Source: Alphaproteobacteria bacterium (GTDB lineage Bacteria > Pseudomonadota > Alphaproteobacteria > Micropepsales > Micropepsaceae). Taken from it: a stretch of 57,715 nucleotides of DNA. The DNA is taken from positions 1 through 57,715 of the forward strand of contig PLJH01000109.1 of the NCBI GenBank assembly GCA_003139615.1. Reading direction: 5' to 3'. Position 1 is the stretch's first letter, and each line of letters begins with the position of its first letter. Under the pieces are notes generated by a model. That model was given only the letters and a program-made list of their open reading frames with translations, had not been told where the DNA came from and searched no databases. A program made the translations under genes and the position numbers. Shown here piece after piece: positions 8,565-16,856 of the stretch.

Positions 8565-9683
8565 TCAGACCGCGCCGGCAGCTTCGAGCTTTTTGATCTC
8601 GTCCCGGCTGAAACCCCAGCGCGACAGCGCGCGCTCGGCGTTCGCTTCTTCCGGCGGCCCCTGGATTTCCGGCTCCGTACGGCTGAAGCGCGGCGCGGGC
8701 GCGGGCTGCACCACGCCTGCCACTTCGACGAACGTCTTGCGCGCGACATTGTGCGGATGCTTCGGCGCCTCGGCGAGCGACAGCACGGGCGCGTAGCACA
8801 CATCGCTGCCCAGCATGATCGCGTCCCATTCGTCGCGGGTCTTGGTTTTGATCGTCGCAGCAAGCTTCGTCTTCAGCGACGGCCAGCCGCCATGCTTGAG
8901 CTGTTCCTCGAAGGCGGGATCGTCGATGCCGGTCTTCTCGAGCAACTCGCGATAGAATTGCGGTTCGATCGAGCCCAGCGCGATATGCTTGCCGTCCCTG
9001 GTTTCGTAGGTGTCGTAGAAATGCGCACCGGAATCGAGCAGGTTTTGCCCGCGCTCGTCGGACCAGTTGCCGCCTGCGATCATGCCGTAGAACATCGACA
9101 TCAGCGATGCCGCACCATCCGTCATCGCGGTGTCGACCACCTGCCCTTTGCCGGATTTCTGCGCTTCGAGAATTCCGCACACGACGCCGAACGCGAGATA
9201 GAGCGCGCCACCGCCGAAATCGCCCACGAGATTGAGAGGCGGAACAGGCTTGCCGCCTGCATTGCCGATCGCGTGCAGCGCGCCTGTGAGCGCGATGTAG
9301 TTGATGTCATGGCCGGCCGCGAGCGCGAGCGGACCCGTCTGTCCCCAGCCCGTCATGCGGCCATAGACGATCTTCGGATTGCGCTTGAGGCACACATCGG
9401 GCCCAAGCCCCAACCGCTCCATCACGCCCGGACGAAAGCCTTCGATGACGGCATCGGCCTGCCCGATCAGCTTGAGCGCGGTTTCGACCGCCTCGGGCTT
9501 CTTGAGATCGAGCATCACGGCCGGCCGGCCGCGATAGGTGATCTCCGTCTTGCCGGGAATGCGCCCACCCTTGCGGTCGATGCGGATCACTTCCGCGCCC
9601 ATGTCGGACAACAGCATGGCCGCAAACGGCCCCGGCCCGATGCCCGCGAATTCGACGATTTTGATGCCTTTCAAGGGGCCCAT
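8565..9683 (-). CDS. CaiB/BaiF CoA-transferase family protein, alpha-methylacyl-CoA racemase-like
   Basis: Type III CoA-transferase fold enzyme of 372 residues. It begins with the family start [20 protein letters not shown], followed by GAEVIRIDR and [14 protein letters not shown]. His125 and Asp126 in [13 protein letters not shown] and Asp155 in LVGDFGGGA match the catalytic His/Asp arrangement of alpha-methylacyl-CoA racemases. These epimerise 2-methylacyl-CoAs in branched-chain lipid breakdown. Racemase versus CoA transfer cannot be settled from sequence alone, but the racemase subgroup is favoured. The adjacent genes are a phosphatase (downstream) and an SDR (upstream, 72 bases away). Confidence 0.87.
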   Translation of the reverse strand: MGPLKGIKIVEFAGIGPGPFAAMLLSDMGAEVIRIDRKGGRIPGKTEITYRGRPAVMLDLKKPEAVETALKLIGQADAVIEGFRPGVMERLGLGPDVCLKRNPKIVYGRMTGWGQTGPLALAAGHDINYIALTGALHAIGNAGGKPVPPLNLVGDFGGGALYLAFGVVCGILEAQKSGKGQVVDTAMTDGAASLMSMFYGMIAGGNWSDERGQNLLDSGAHFYDTYETRDGKHIALGSIEPQFYRELLEKTGIDDPAFEEQLKHGGWPSLKTKLAATIKTKTRDEWDAIMLGSDVCYAPVLSLAEAPKHPHNVARKTFVEVAGVVQPAPAPRFSRTEPEIQGPPEEANAERALSRWGFSRDEIKKLEAAGAV

Positions 9684-9755
9684 GACCTGCTCCGTCCAAT
9701 AGCGTCGGGAAATGTCTTAGCGGGGGCCGGAGCGGGCGTAAACAGAGGCGATTTC

Positions 9756-10511
9756 TTACAGGGATTGCGCGTCGTCAGCCGTCAGGACCGAGCCCGTGAT
9801 CGCGCGTGAGGCATCGGATGCGAGCAGCAGCAGCAAGCCGTCGAGGTCTTCCGGCTGTTGCAGCCTGCGCCGCGTAAACGACTTGATCTGTTCCTTGCCT
9901 TTTTCCGAATTGAACCACGTGTCGTTCAACTCGGTTTCGATATAGCCGGGACAGATCGCATTCACCGTGATGTCGTATCGCACCCATTCGCGCGCGAGGC
10001 ATTGCGTCATCATCGCCACCCCCGCCTTTGCGATGCAATAGGCCGTCATGCCCGGCAACACGCGAAAGCTTCCGATGGATGCGATGTTGACGATGCGGCC
10101 GCGCTGTTTGCGGGCGATCATCCGCCGCCCCATTTCGCGCGCGAGCAGAAAGGGCGCGCGCAGATCGGTGGCGATGATCCTGTCGAAATCCGCAACCGCG
10201 AGATCGAGCGAAGGCCCCGGCACATTCATGCCCGCATTGTTGACGAGAATATCTATCGGCCCCAACGCTGCTTCCGCTTCGTCGAGCGCGGGTGCGATGC
10301 GCGCTTCATCCGTTACGTCGAGCGCGACAGCTGTGCATCGCCCGCCGTGCTGTTCGATCTCTGCGCGCACTTCCTGCAGCTTGTCGACGCGCCGCGCGGA
10401 TATGGCAACCGCAGCGCCCGCGCCCGCCAGCACCTTCGCAAAATGCCGCCCCAACCCGCTGCTCGCACCGGTGACGAAGGCGGTTCGGCCTTTCAGATCG
10501 AATTCGGGCAT
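9756..10511 (-). CDS. SDR family NAD(P)-dependent oxidoreductase
   Basis: Classical short-chain dehydrogenase of 251 residues. It shows the cofactor motif TGASSGLG at residues 14-21, NNAG at 91-94, and the catalytic Ser145, Tyr158 and Lys162 (TAYCIAKAG). It ends with PGYIETELN and a C-terminal region with TGSVL. The ring-type substrate is unknown. The start is the ATG at 10511 (MPEFDLKGRTAF); the frame stays open for 120 codons further upstream, but that part is antisense to the GLUG gene leader and not coding. Confidence 0.9.
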   Translation of the reverse strand: MPEFDLKGRTAFVTGASSGLGRHFAKVLAGAGAAVAISARRVDKLQEVRAEIEQHGGRCTAVALDVTDEARIAPALDEAEAALGPIDILVNNAGMNVPGPSLDLAVADFDRIIATDLRAPFLLAREMGRRMIARKQRGRIVNIASIGSFRVLPGMTAYCIAKAGVAMMTQCLAREWVRYDITVNAICPGYIETELNDTWFNSEKGKEQIKSFTRRRLQQPEDLDGLLLLLASDASRAITGSVLTADDAQSL

Positions 10512-10588
10512 CGGGAATCTCGAACGGCTGCCGTTGCTTAGTATAGGTTTTGCAATCTGCGAGCCAGCAAAGCACAACCATCGCCCGC

Positions 10589-10635
10589 GAGCGCAGTGTG
10601 AAGCGGCCCTTTGGGCCAATGAGGATGTGACGATG
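10589..10635 (+). repeat. duplicated 47-base leader, copy A, with hairpin
   Basis: This segment and 14215-14261 are the same 47 bases with three A/G differences, each ending on the start codon of a GLUG-repeat gene. Both contain the hairpin GGCCC-TTT-GGGCC (here 10605-10617) 16 to 28 bases before the ATG. The conservation outside the coding region suggests a shared translation or mRNA-stability control as well as simple duplication. Confidence 0.8.
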
Positions 10636-12087
10636 CTCTTCCTGCGAAAGGCTATCGTTCCCGCTGCGCTCGCCACGGTTTTGTATCCGCTTATGGCAAC
10701 CTCCCCCGCGGACGCGGCAGTGGTGATTTCGTCCGGCGTGACGTTCGAAATCAGTTGCAACAGTGGCGTCTGCACACCCACCGCAGACAACGCCTTGCTG
10801 AACGTGAAGCAGCTCGAATCGATGTTGGCGTCCGGCGACGTGACGGTGAACTCATCGCCGAATACGGGAGGAAACGACATCGACGTCGATCATGCGATCA
10901 CCTGGGCCAGTTCGAGCACCTTGACGCTGAATTCGTATGGCAACATCACGATCGACAAACCGATCAGCGTCACCGGTTCCGGCGGATTGACCCTCGCTTA
11001 TAACAGTGTGGGAGATATCCTGTTCATCTACGCGCCCGGCTACATTACGTTCCTGAACTTGGCCAGCCCTTTGTCCATCAACGGCGATGCCTACACCCTG
11101 GTCGGCAATATTTCGACGTTGGCAAGCGATATTGCCGCCAATCCGAGCGGCAATTTCGCGCTTGCCAACAGCTACAATGCGACGCCGGACGGGACATACG
11201 CGTCATCGCCCGTTCCGACCACGTTCTCCGGATATTTCAACGGATTGGGAAACACGATCTCGCATCTGGCGGCGAGGCTGACGACGCCGCAGACATTCGG
11301 GCTTTTCGAGAATCTCGAATATCCGGGAATCATACAGAACATCAATCTCGACAAGGAAACGATCACGGGCAGCGGCGCCGGCACAAATGCGGGCGGACTG
11401 GTCGGCGCGAATTCCGGGCAAATCGTGGAAGTCAGCGCGAATGTAAACTTGATCAACCTCGCGGTGGCCGGCGGACTGGTCGCCACAAACATCGGCGACA
11501 TGATGTATTGCTACACGTCAGGTAAGGTGGATACCGGCAAGACCAGCGCGGCGCAGGCCGGCGGCCTGATAGGCGCAAACGTCGTGTCGGGATTTTCCGT
11601 GGGATTCATGTCCCTCTGCTACTCGACTGCTACGGTGATCGTCGGCAAGAACTCCTACGGAGGGGGACTGGTCGGCTACGAGCAGGGGTTTGTCGGCGGG
11701 ACCTACGCGACAGGCGCGGTGACGGGCGGGCAGGGATCGTATGTCGGCGGGCTCGTTGGATATGCCTACCTCAATACCGAAGATTCCCAGGTCATCGAAT
11801 CCTATTCGACGGGAGCGGTCACGGCGACGGCAGGCACGGCAGGCGGATTGATTGGCGATGCGGACGGAGGGATCAGCTCGACCTATTGGGACACCACGAC
11901 GAGCGGGATCGGCAGCCTTTCCCAAGGCGCGGGGACTCCCTCCAGCGAGTCCGGGATTACGGGTCTGAGCACGACGCAAATGCAGTCCGGGGTGCCGAGT
12001 GGCTTGTTCAACAAATTTTGGGCCGAGAGCCCGAGCATCAACGGCGGACTGCCCTATCTGGTCGCACTGCCGCCCAACAGCCTCTGA
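10633..12087 (+). CDS. secreted GLUG-repeat protein, paralogue A
   Basis: Predicted exported adhesin-like protein of 484 residues. A signal peptide (RKAIVPAALATVLYPLMATS, then PADAA/VVIS) is followed by a beta-rich Ser/Thr/Gly/Asn domain. A run of GLUG motifs comes next (AGGLVGANSGQI, AGGLIGAN, YGGGLVGYEQG, VGGLVGYAY, GGLIGDADG) with intervening CYTSG, CYSTA, SYSTG pieces, and the terminal STYWDTTTSG and ITGLSTTQMQSG. GLUG motifs occur in large surface adhesins; this one lacks a TPS, autotransporter or anchoring domain. It is a clear tandem paralogue of the gene at 14259, with near-identical leader sequence. The function is unknown; surface or biofilm contact is an inference. Confidence 0.8.
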   Translation: MLFLRKAIVPAALATVLYPLMATSPADAAVVISSGVTFEISCNSGVCTPTADNALLNVKQLESMLASGDVTVNSSPNTGGNDIDVDHAITWASSSTLTLNSYGNITIDKPISVTGSGGLTLAYNSVGDILFIYAPGYITFLNLASPLSINGDAYTLVGNISTLASDIAANPSGNFALANSYNATPDGTYASSPVPTTFSGYFNGLGNTISHLAARLTTPQTFGLFENLEYPGIIQNINLDKETITGSGAGTNAGGLVGANSGQIVEVSANVNLINLAVAGGLVATNIGDMMYCYTSGKVDTGKTSAAQAGGLIGANVVSGFSVGFMSLCYSTATVIVGKNSYGGGLVGYEQGFVGGTYATGAVTGGQGSYVGGLVGYAYLNTEDSQVIESYSTGAVTATAGTAGGLIGDADGGISSTYWDTTTSGIGSLSQGAGTPSSESGITGLSTTQMQSGVPSGLFNKFWAESPSINGGLPYLVALPPNSL

Positions 12088-12174
12088 GCGCGGGCAAGGT
12101 GCAGCATCCGGTTTTGCGTGCAGTCGTCCGGAATATGCCGCGGCGTGTTCGAAGATAAGATGGAGGGGCTTGAT

Positions 12175-12354
12175 ATGATCGCATTGCGATATGCTTCGGC
12201 TACGACCGCGATTGCGGCAACGCTGTTTGCTTCGGCGGCTTCGCCCGCGGACGCGGCAGTGGTGATTTCCGATATTCTGGCGCAACCGCCCCAAAAAAAT
12301 CGCCTGACGTGTCGTGAATGCTCTGGCGATGGCGTGCGATATATTCCAATGTGA
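12175..12354 (+). pseudogene. truncated third GLUG-family copy (signal peptide only)
   Basis: A strong ribosome binding site (GGAGGGG, seven bases before the ATG) and a signal peptide like those of the two full paralogues (ATLFASAASPADAAVVIS). The run CCCGCGGACGCGGCAGTGGT and the six bases after it are identical to copy A. Homology stops a few bases later, and the frame ends after about 27 unrelated residues. This is the 5' end of a third copy cut off by a rearrangement; a 59-residue secreted peptide could still be made. Confidence 0.7.
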
Positions 12355-12398
12355 TGTGTGCATAGCGACGGCGCAGCGCTCGCCGCGACCGGAATAGG

Positions 12399-12722
12399 AT
12401 GATGCCGGCCACGTTTGCTAGAATTGTTGGTGCAGTGATGTTGGGGGTAGCCCTATCAGCCCAAGCGCCGACGTATGACCCCAACATCGTGCCTGTCTTC
12501 ATTAATGCATCGGGCGGTGCACAGATCGGCTGCTTTGGGGTGCCGATAACCGATAGAATTGCGTTTGCGAAGCGGCTTGCCGAATTCAAGCGGTATAACC
12601 CTCACATCCTTGTCACAGTTGTTGCGGAGAACGACGCTCCATCTGCTACCGTTGTGAATTTTCGAACGCTGATCAGTCAATCAGGCGTAGAAATTACGAA
12701 TCGCGGAACGCTGTGCCCCTAA
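12399..12722 (+). CDS. small secreted hypothetical protein
   Basis: A 107-residue protein with an N-terminal export-type segment (ARIVGAVMLGVALSAQA). A short domain follows (ITDRIAFAKRLAEFKRYNPH, then ILVTVVAENDAPSATVVNF). The alternation of helix and strand vaguely recalls the periplasmic domain of ExbD/TolR, where a pseudo-repeat beginning with a helix and an (I/V)xVxV strand is seen. There is no proton-channel Asp helix, so I do not call it ExbD. Two adjacent ATGs (12399, 12402) are possible. It lies inside the disrupted island between the GLUG paralogues, next to an IS fragment. Confidence 0.5.
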   Translation: MMPATFARIVGAVMLGVALSAQAPTYDPNIVPVFINASGGAQIGCFGVPITDRIAFAKRLAEFKRYNPHILVTVVAENDAPSATVVNFRTLISQSGVEITNRGTLCP

Positions 12723-12901
12723 TTCCAATTTCGGCCACTGCATTTTGAAAACCGGCCACCGAGGGGCAAAGTCGGCCAGTACCGGGGATTGAGGTAGGCA
12801 TCCAGTCCGCCGCAAGGCGGGCACACCGGAGCGTCTTCGGTTTCGAGCCAGCCGACCTTGCAAAAGGCCGTCTCGGCTTCCTTGTCCATCATCCGCAGCA
12901 C
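12719..12901 (-). mobile_element. IS1595-family transposase, N-terminal fragment
   Basis: About 60 codons on the minus strand read MMDKEAETAFCKVGWLETED, then APVCPPCGGLDAY. This matches the N-terminus and first zinc-ribbon half (AxAAF..xRW.xTDGxPVCPxCG) of IS1595-type transposases. The second cysteine pair is degraded (FSKCSG), and the catalytic DDE/N-like domain is absent. It is a dead remnant. Its 5' end abuts the headless DUF6471 gene on the other strand, so the junction near 12900 marks a past insertion or deletion. Confidence 0.65.
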
Positions 12902-13138
12902 GTTGACGAGACGAAGGAGCCGTCATGGGAGGACCGGGCGTCCCGGTTTATCAAGGCGGAATTGAAGCGGGCGGATGTGACCTATGAGGAACTGGCCGTC
13001 CGACTGGAAAAGCACGGCCAGAACGAGATCAAGGCGTCCATAACGGCAGAGCTGGAACGGGGTACATTTTCGGCAGTCTTTTTCCTCACAACCCTAGCGG
13101 CCCTAGGATTGGACAAGATACCGTTGGAGGATGTCTGA
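12902..13138 (+). pseudogene. DUF6471 domain gene lacking a start codon
   Basis: The frame reads SWEDRASRFIKAELKRADVT, then YEELAVRLEKHG and RGTFSAVFFLTTLAALGLD, ending at TGA 13136-13138. This is a near full-length DUF6471 domain (about 70 residues, often a small DNA-binding-like protein). No ATG, GTG or TTG lies upstream in frame before the sequence passes into the antisense of the IS1595 fragment. The only in-frame GTG (the V of ADVT) would cut the domain. I infer that its 5' end was lost at the IS junction. Confidence 0.6.
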
Positions 13139-13154
13139 CGGACGGGGACTGATA

Positions 13155-14018
13155 ATGTGGAAGCGTGCCGTCGTGTGGGCGTTGCCGCTACCGATCTTCG
13201 TGACGGTTTTGATTGGCGCAGCGGTCATTCGGATTCCGGTGCCACCCCAAGATTATCAAAACTGCCTCCAAGCCGCCCAGCAGTCCGGCAATAAAGAAAC
13301 AGGTTGTCGCCGATATGAAACCATCTGGCAGCGCGGGCTTAGCGATCCGGTCGCGTACTACACGCTTTGGCTCACACTGTTTACTGGCGCTCTTGCAATC
13401 GTCTCCGGCTTTCAGTTGTGGTTCTTGCGGCGCGCCGACGAAACTGCCCGCGTCTCTGCCGATGCCGCCAAGCTGGCCGCAGATGCTGCTAACAAAAGTG
13501 CAAATGCCGCTCTCGCAGTCGAAATGCCTTTGGTTTTCTTGGATCAAATCGATCTTGTCACCCCACAGCCGCCGTTGGGGCCAGACCCTAGACAAACTGT
13601 CCAAGGCATCCCGCCAGCTCTCACGACCATAAAGATGGTCTTCAAAAACTACGGGCGCACTCCTGCTCGTGTAGTGAGCGTGCATTTTCACCACCGCGTG
13701 ATACGCGAACTGCCGCCAGACCCGCGTTATACGCTGGGGGAAGAAATGAGAACCGGGCTAGTCATTGACGCATCTGGCGGGACCTACCTGTATGAGCCAT
13801 TCCGCATCATAAATCTGTCCGATGCTGACCGCGACGCTATAGCTGATCGAAAAACTCATCTTTGGGTATGGGGGGCACTGACCTATCGCGATTATCTCGG
13901 GAAGGGCCATTTCGCCAGATTCTGCTTGCGTTGGTTTCCCGTCGATCCCGGCGTTACGTCCGATACTGCAAGCGGGTTCGTTGAAGACGGTCCAGAGAGC
14001 TACATTGGAAACGAATAA
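13155..14018 (+). CDS. hypothetical membrane protein with coiled-coil segment
   Basis: Unrecognised protein of 287 residues. It has an N-terminal helix (VVWALPLPIFVTVLIGAAVI), a loop with two Cys, a second helix (YTLWLTLFTGALAIVSGFQL), an Ala-rich predicted coiled coil (TARVSADAAKLAADAANKSA), and a C-terminal beta-rich domain ending LRWFPVDPG. This layout is recurrent in soil alphaproteobacterial proteins of unknown role. I prefer the ATG at 13155, which has GGGGA upstream; an ATG at 13131 overlapping the DUF6471 stop is the alternative. It belongs to the island between the GLUG paralogues. Confidence 0.6.
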   Translation: MWKRAVVWALPLPIFVTVLIGAAVIRIPVPPQDYQNCLQAAQQSGNKETGCRRYETIWQRGLSDPVAYYTLWLTLFTGALAIVSGFQLWFLRRADETARVSADAAKLAADAANKSANAALAVEMPLVFLDQIDLVTPQPPLGPDPRQTVQGIPPALTTIKMVFKNYGRTPARVVSVHFHHRVIRELPPDPRYTLGEEMRTGLVIDASGGTYLYEPFRIINLSDADRDAIADRKTHLWVWGALTYRDYLGKGHFARFCLRWFPVDPGVTSDTASGFVEDGPESYIGNE

Positions 14019-14051
14019 TGCGGCGAGTGCGCCCACGCGCGCACTGGCGCT

Positions 14052-14080
14052 ACTCCAAATCCACCTCACTCATTTGGAGT
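14052..14080. terminator. 9-base inverted repeat after the 13155-14018 gene
   Basis: Perfect arms ACTCCAAAT and ATTTGGAGT with an 11-base loop, 33 bases after the stop codon. No T-run follows, so termination is only one option; it may be a processing or insertion-scar hairpin. The rest of 14019-14214 shows no gene. Confidence 0.35.
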
Positions 14081-14214
14081 TGCCCCGGAACGCCGCCAAG
14101 GCTGGGGTTGCCGGACGTGGATTCGCAAAACGCCCATCTCAAGCGTCCCTTCTCGCTTCGAACCCTTTGTTTAGCCTGAAGATGCACGAAGCATTTCCGT
14201 GCTATGTCGCTTGT

Positions 14215-14261
14215 GAGCGCGGTGTGAAGCGGCCCTTTGGGCCGATGAGGGTGTGACGATG
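14215..14261 (+). repeat. duplicated 47-base leader, copy B, with hairpin
   Basis: Second copy of the leader at 10589-10635: the same GGCCC-TTT-GGGCC hairpin and the same TGTGACGATG run onto the start codon, with three A/G substitutions. It places the start of paralogue B at 14259 and not at the GTG six bases upstream. Confidence 0.8.
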
Positions 14262-15722
14262 ATCTCCCTGCGAAACGCTGTTGTTCCCGCGGCACTCGCC
14301 GCGGTTTTGTGTCCGCTTATGGCAACCTCGCCTGCGAAGGCAGCAGTGGTGATTTCGTCCGGCGCGACATCGAACATCACCTGTACGAGCGGGGTTTGCA
14401 CACCCTCAGCCGAAGGCTCCGTGCTGAACGTGACGCAGCTTGAGACCATGCTGGCATCGGGCAATGTCACGGTGAATACGAAGCCGAATGAGCCGCATGG
14501 CAACATCAATGTCCATCATGCGATTACGTGGGCCAGTTCGAGCACCTTGACGCTCAATGCCGCCACCACTCGCGATTCCGAAGCAAACATCACCATCGAC
14601 GACCCGATCGGCGTCAGCGGCTCCGGCGGCCTGGCGCTCGTTATGGATACGAGGGTCGATTTGTTCTTCGGCCCCCGCGGAAATATCACATTCCTGAGCC
14701 TGACGAGCCCATTCACCGTGAACGGCCAAGCCTACACCCTGGTCGACAATATCGCGACATTGGCCAGCGGTATTGCCGCCAACCCAAGCGGATTTTTTGC
14801 TCTTGCCGGCAGCTACGATGCGACGCCGGACGGTATTTATTCATCCTCGCCGATCCCCACCACCTATACGGGGACATTTCTCGGATTGGGAAACACGATT
14901 TCCCACCTGACTGCGCAATTGAACACACCGCAGACCTTCGGGATGTTTGAACATCTCGGGCTGGGCGGATTTATCCTGAATCTCAAACTCGACAAGGTTT
15001 CACTCGCCGGCAGCGGCGTCGGTACGAATGCGGGCGCATTGGTGGGCACGAACAACGGTCAGATTTATCGGGATACCGCGAACGTAAGGATCACCGATGT
15101 GGTGATAGCCGGTGGTTTGGCCGCCGTAAATAATCTGGACATCGCCAACTGCTACACGTCGGGCAAGATCGACACCGCCCGGACCGGTGAAGCACGAGCT
15201 GGCGGCCTTGTCGGATCAAACGGAGTGACGGGATCGGAATTGGGCAGCGTCGGCGAAAGTTATTCGACCGTTTCCGTGATTGTGGGACGGAATTCCTATG
15301 GAGGCGGATTGGTCGGCTATCAACCTGGCGGCACCCTGTACTCTTCTTATGCGACGGGCTCCATCACAGGCGGCAAAGGGTCTTATGTCGGCGGCTTGCT
15401 CGGTTACACGACACAGTCAAACGAGGACCAGGAAATCACTCAGTCCTATTCAACAGGGGCGGTCACGGTCGGAGCAGGCGGCGCGGCAGGAGGATTGGTT
15501 GGCTATGGCGGCGTCGTCATGTCATCGACTTATTGGGACACGACGACCAGCGGTATCAGCGACCTTTCGCAAGGCGCCGGAACGCCGGCCAACGAACCGG
15601 GTATTACCGGGCTAAGCACAACGCAGCTTCAATCGGGACTGCCGAGCGGATTCAATGATAGCTTTTGGGCCGAAAGCCCGACCATCAACGGCGGATTGCC
15701 CTATCTGCTGCCGCCGCAATAG
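14259..15722 (+). CDS. secreted GLUG-repeat protein, paralogue B
   Basis: Tandem paralogue of the 10633 gene, 487 residues with the same order. A signal peptide (VVPAALAAVLCPLMATSPAK) leads to the mature start AAVVISSGATSNITC. Then come ITWASSSTLTLNA, a beta-helix-like region, GLUG motifs (NAGALVGTNNGQI, AGGLVGSNG, YGGGLVGYQPG, VGGLLGYTT, AGGLVGYGG), and the conserved tail STYWDTTTSG...ITGLSTTQLQSG...FWAESPTINGGLPYL. Variation is spread over the whole protein, so the duplication is not recent, and the reading frame is intact in both copies. The function is unknown. Confidence 0.8.
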   Translation: MISLRNAVVPAALAAVLCPLMATSPAKAAVVISSGATSNITCTSGVCTPSAEGSVLNVTQLETMLASGNVTVNTKPNEPHGNINVHHAITWASSSTLTLNAATTRDSEANITIDDPIGVSGSGGLALVMDTRVDLFFGPRGNITFLSLTSPFTVNGQAYTLVDNIATLASGIAANPSGFFALAGSYDATPDGIYSSSPIPTTYTGTFLGLGNTISHLTAQLNTPQTFGMFEHLGLGGFILNLKLDKVSLAGSGVGTNAGALVGTNNGQIYRDTANVRITDVVIAGGLAAVNNLDIANCYTSGKIDTARTGEARAGGLVGSNGVTGSELGSVGESYSTVSVIVGRNSYGGGLVGYQPGGTLYSSYATGSITGGKGSYVGGLLGYTTQSNEDQEITQSYSTGAVTVGAGGAAGGLVGYGGVVMSSTYWDTTTSGISDLSQGAGTPANEPGITGLSTTQLQSGLPSGFNDSFWAESPTINGGLPYLLPPQ

Positions 15723-15944
15723 CCTCTGAGCGCCCGTTCCGGGTTGGATACCTCGCTAGACCGACAGGGTTGACAGTGAGACTGTGTTAGGTTTAAGGTC
15801 TTCTAGAACGTATCGTGAACATAGAGATGGCGCACCACGCCCGCCCTGCCGATGAAACGCGTGTTCAAAGTTTCAACCGTTGTCTGCCCGACAAAGGGGT
15901 GGACGCGGCAAACGACGGCCTGCCGGCGCCCCGGAAAATACGGC

Positions 15945-16003
15945 GCGGATAACAGGCGAGAACAGGCGAAATATCAGGCGGAATATCAGGCGAAGAACAG
16001 GAC
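15945..16003 (+). repeat. phased CAGGCG iteron-like repeats in the 15723-16177 gap
   Basis: The 455-base gap between paralogue B and the DsbA-like gene has no credible gene. It contains CAGGCG at 15953, 15963, 15975 and 15987, then CAGGAC at 15998, so 10-12 bases apart, in the context A(A/T)(A/T)CAGGCGA. The spacing is close to one helical turn. A frame through it (15852-16055) is low-complexity and rejected as coding. Confidence 0.6.
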
Positions 16004-16177
16004 CCATTCTGCTGTTATGCCGACGCGAAAGCCACGGTTTGACTGGTTTTTTTGAGCGGAAAACAGGTGCGATTTTTTTGCGGCGAAACTCGAATCGTTT
16101 GTTCAGGCCTTTCCGGCCACGATCGGTGCATATCCGTCGAGGTTTCGTCGGAAGCGAAATCGTCCTATTTTCGCGTC

Positions 16178-16822
16178 ATGCAGATCGACATCGTCTCCGA
16201 TACCGTGTGTCCGTGGTGCTTCATCGGCAAGCGCAAGCTGGAGCGCGCGCTGGTTCAGCGGCCCGACATTTCCTTCGATGTGCGGTGGCGCGCGTTCCGC
16301 CTCGATCCCACGGTTCCGCGCGAAGGCGTCGACCGCAAGGCGTATATGAGAGCCAAGTTCGGCGACAATCCGCGCTCTGCCGCCATGGGCGACGCGTTGC
16401 GCACGGCAGGCGCGAGCGAGAATATCGCCTTCGATTTCGACCGCATCGAGAAACGTCCCGACACGATCGATTCCCACCGCCTGATCCGCTGGTCGGCATC
16501 GACCCGCAAGCAGAACGACATCGTGGAGCGATTGTTCGCGGCCTATTTCGAGCAAGGTCGCGATATCGGCGACCCGAACGTGCTGAAGGAGATCGCGGCG
16601 GAAGCCGGCATGGATGCAGATCTGGTCGGCGATCTGCTCGCAGGCGACGACGACCGCCAGACGATCGAGCACGAAGACGTGCTCGCCCACCGCATGGGCA
16701 TCTCCGGCGTGCCGACCTTCATCTTCGAAAACAAATACATGATCTCCGGCGCCCAAGACTCCAACAAGATCTTGCGGGTCATCGACAAGGTGGTGGAAGA
16801 AGCGGCTCCGGCTCCCAGCTAA
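16178..16822 (+). CDS. DsbA family oxidoreductase (FrnE-like)
   Basis: Thioredoxin-fold protein of 214 residues with the redox pair CPWC at residues 11-14 (VSDTVCPWCFIGKRKLERAL). It has the family cis-Pro segment GISGVPTFIFENKYMISGAQ near residue 180 and a helical insertion in between. This is the FrnE/2-hydroxychromene-isomerase-like cytoplasmic branch of DsbA, linked in other bacteria to disulfide handling or polyketide steps. There is no signal peptide: the ATG at 16178 starts just before the first strand, and the upstream open frame is in the repeat region. The partner is unknown. Confidence 0.88.
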   Translation: MQIDIVSDTVCPWCFIGKRKLERALVQRPDISFDVRWRAFRLDPTVPREGVDRKAYMRAKFGDNPRSAAMGDALRTAGASENIAFDFDRIEKRPDTIDSHRLIRWSASTRKQNDIVERLFAAYFEQGRDIGDPNVLKEIAAEAGMDADLVGDLLAGDDDRQTIEHEDVLAHRMGISGVPTFIFENKYMISGAQDSNKILRVIDKVVEEAAPAPS

Positions 16823-16856
16823 TTCAATCCGGCGTGATCCAGGAAGCACGTCAACC

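Noticed and set aside
8076-9809. 577-codon plus-strand open frame
   Set aside because: It is antisense to the phosphatase and CoA-transferase genes, Arg/His/Ala-rich in composition and without any recognisable domain; a GC-bias shadow.
10048-10632. Long extension upstream of the first GLUG gene
   Set aside because: Antisense to the SDR gene; the signal peptide and duplicated leader fix the start at 10633.
12272-12390. Tyrosine recombinase remnant
   Set aside because: Only a short stretch (RRYAHITLEYIARH) recalls integrase C-termini; too short to annotate, so mentioned only as a possibility.
12399-12722. ExbD/TolR-family assignment
   Set aside because: Superficial similarity to the periplasmic domain only; the channel-forming helix with its Asp is missing and there is no ExbB neighbour.
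14050-14295. 81-codon minus-strand frame upstream of the second GLUG gene
   Set aside because: Covers the duplicated leader and signal-peptide region in antisense; no family resemblance.
15945-16003. CRISPR array
   Set aside because: Units are 10-12 bases apart with no spacers, so not a CRISPR; no cas gene anywhere in the window.
15852-16055. 67-codon frame in the repeat region
   Set aside because: Repetitive Arg/Gln sequence created by the CAGGCG repeats, no RBS and no family resemblance.
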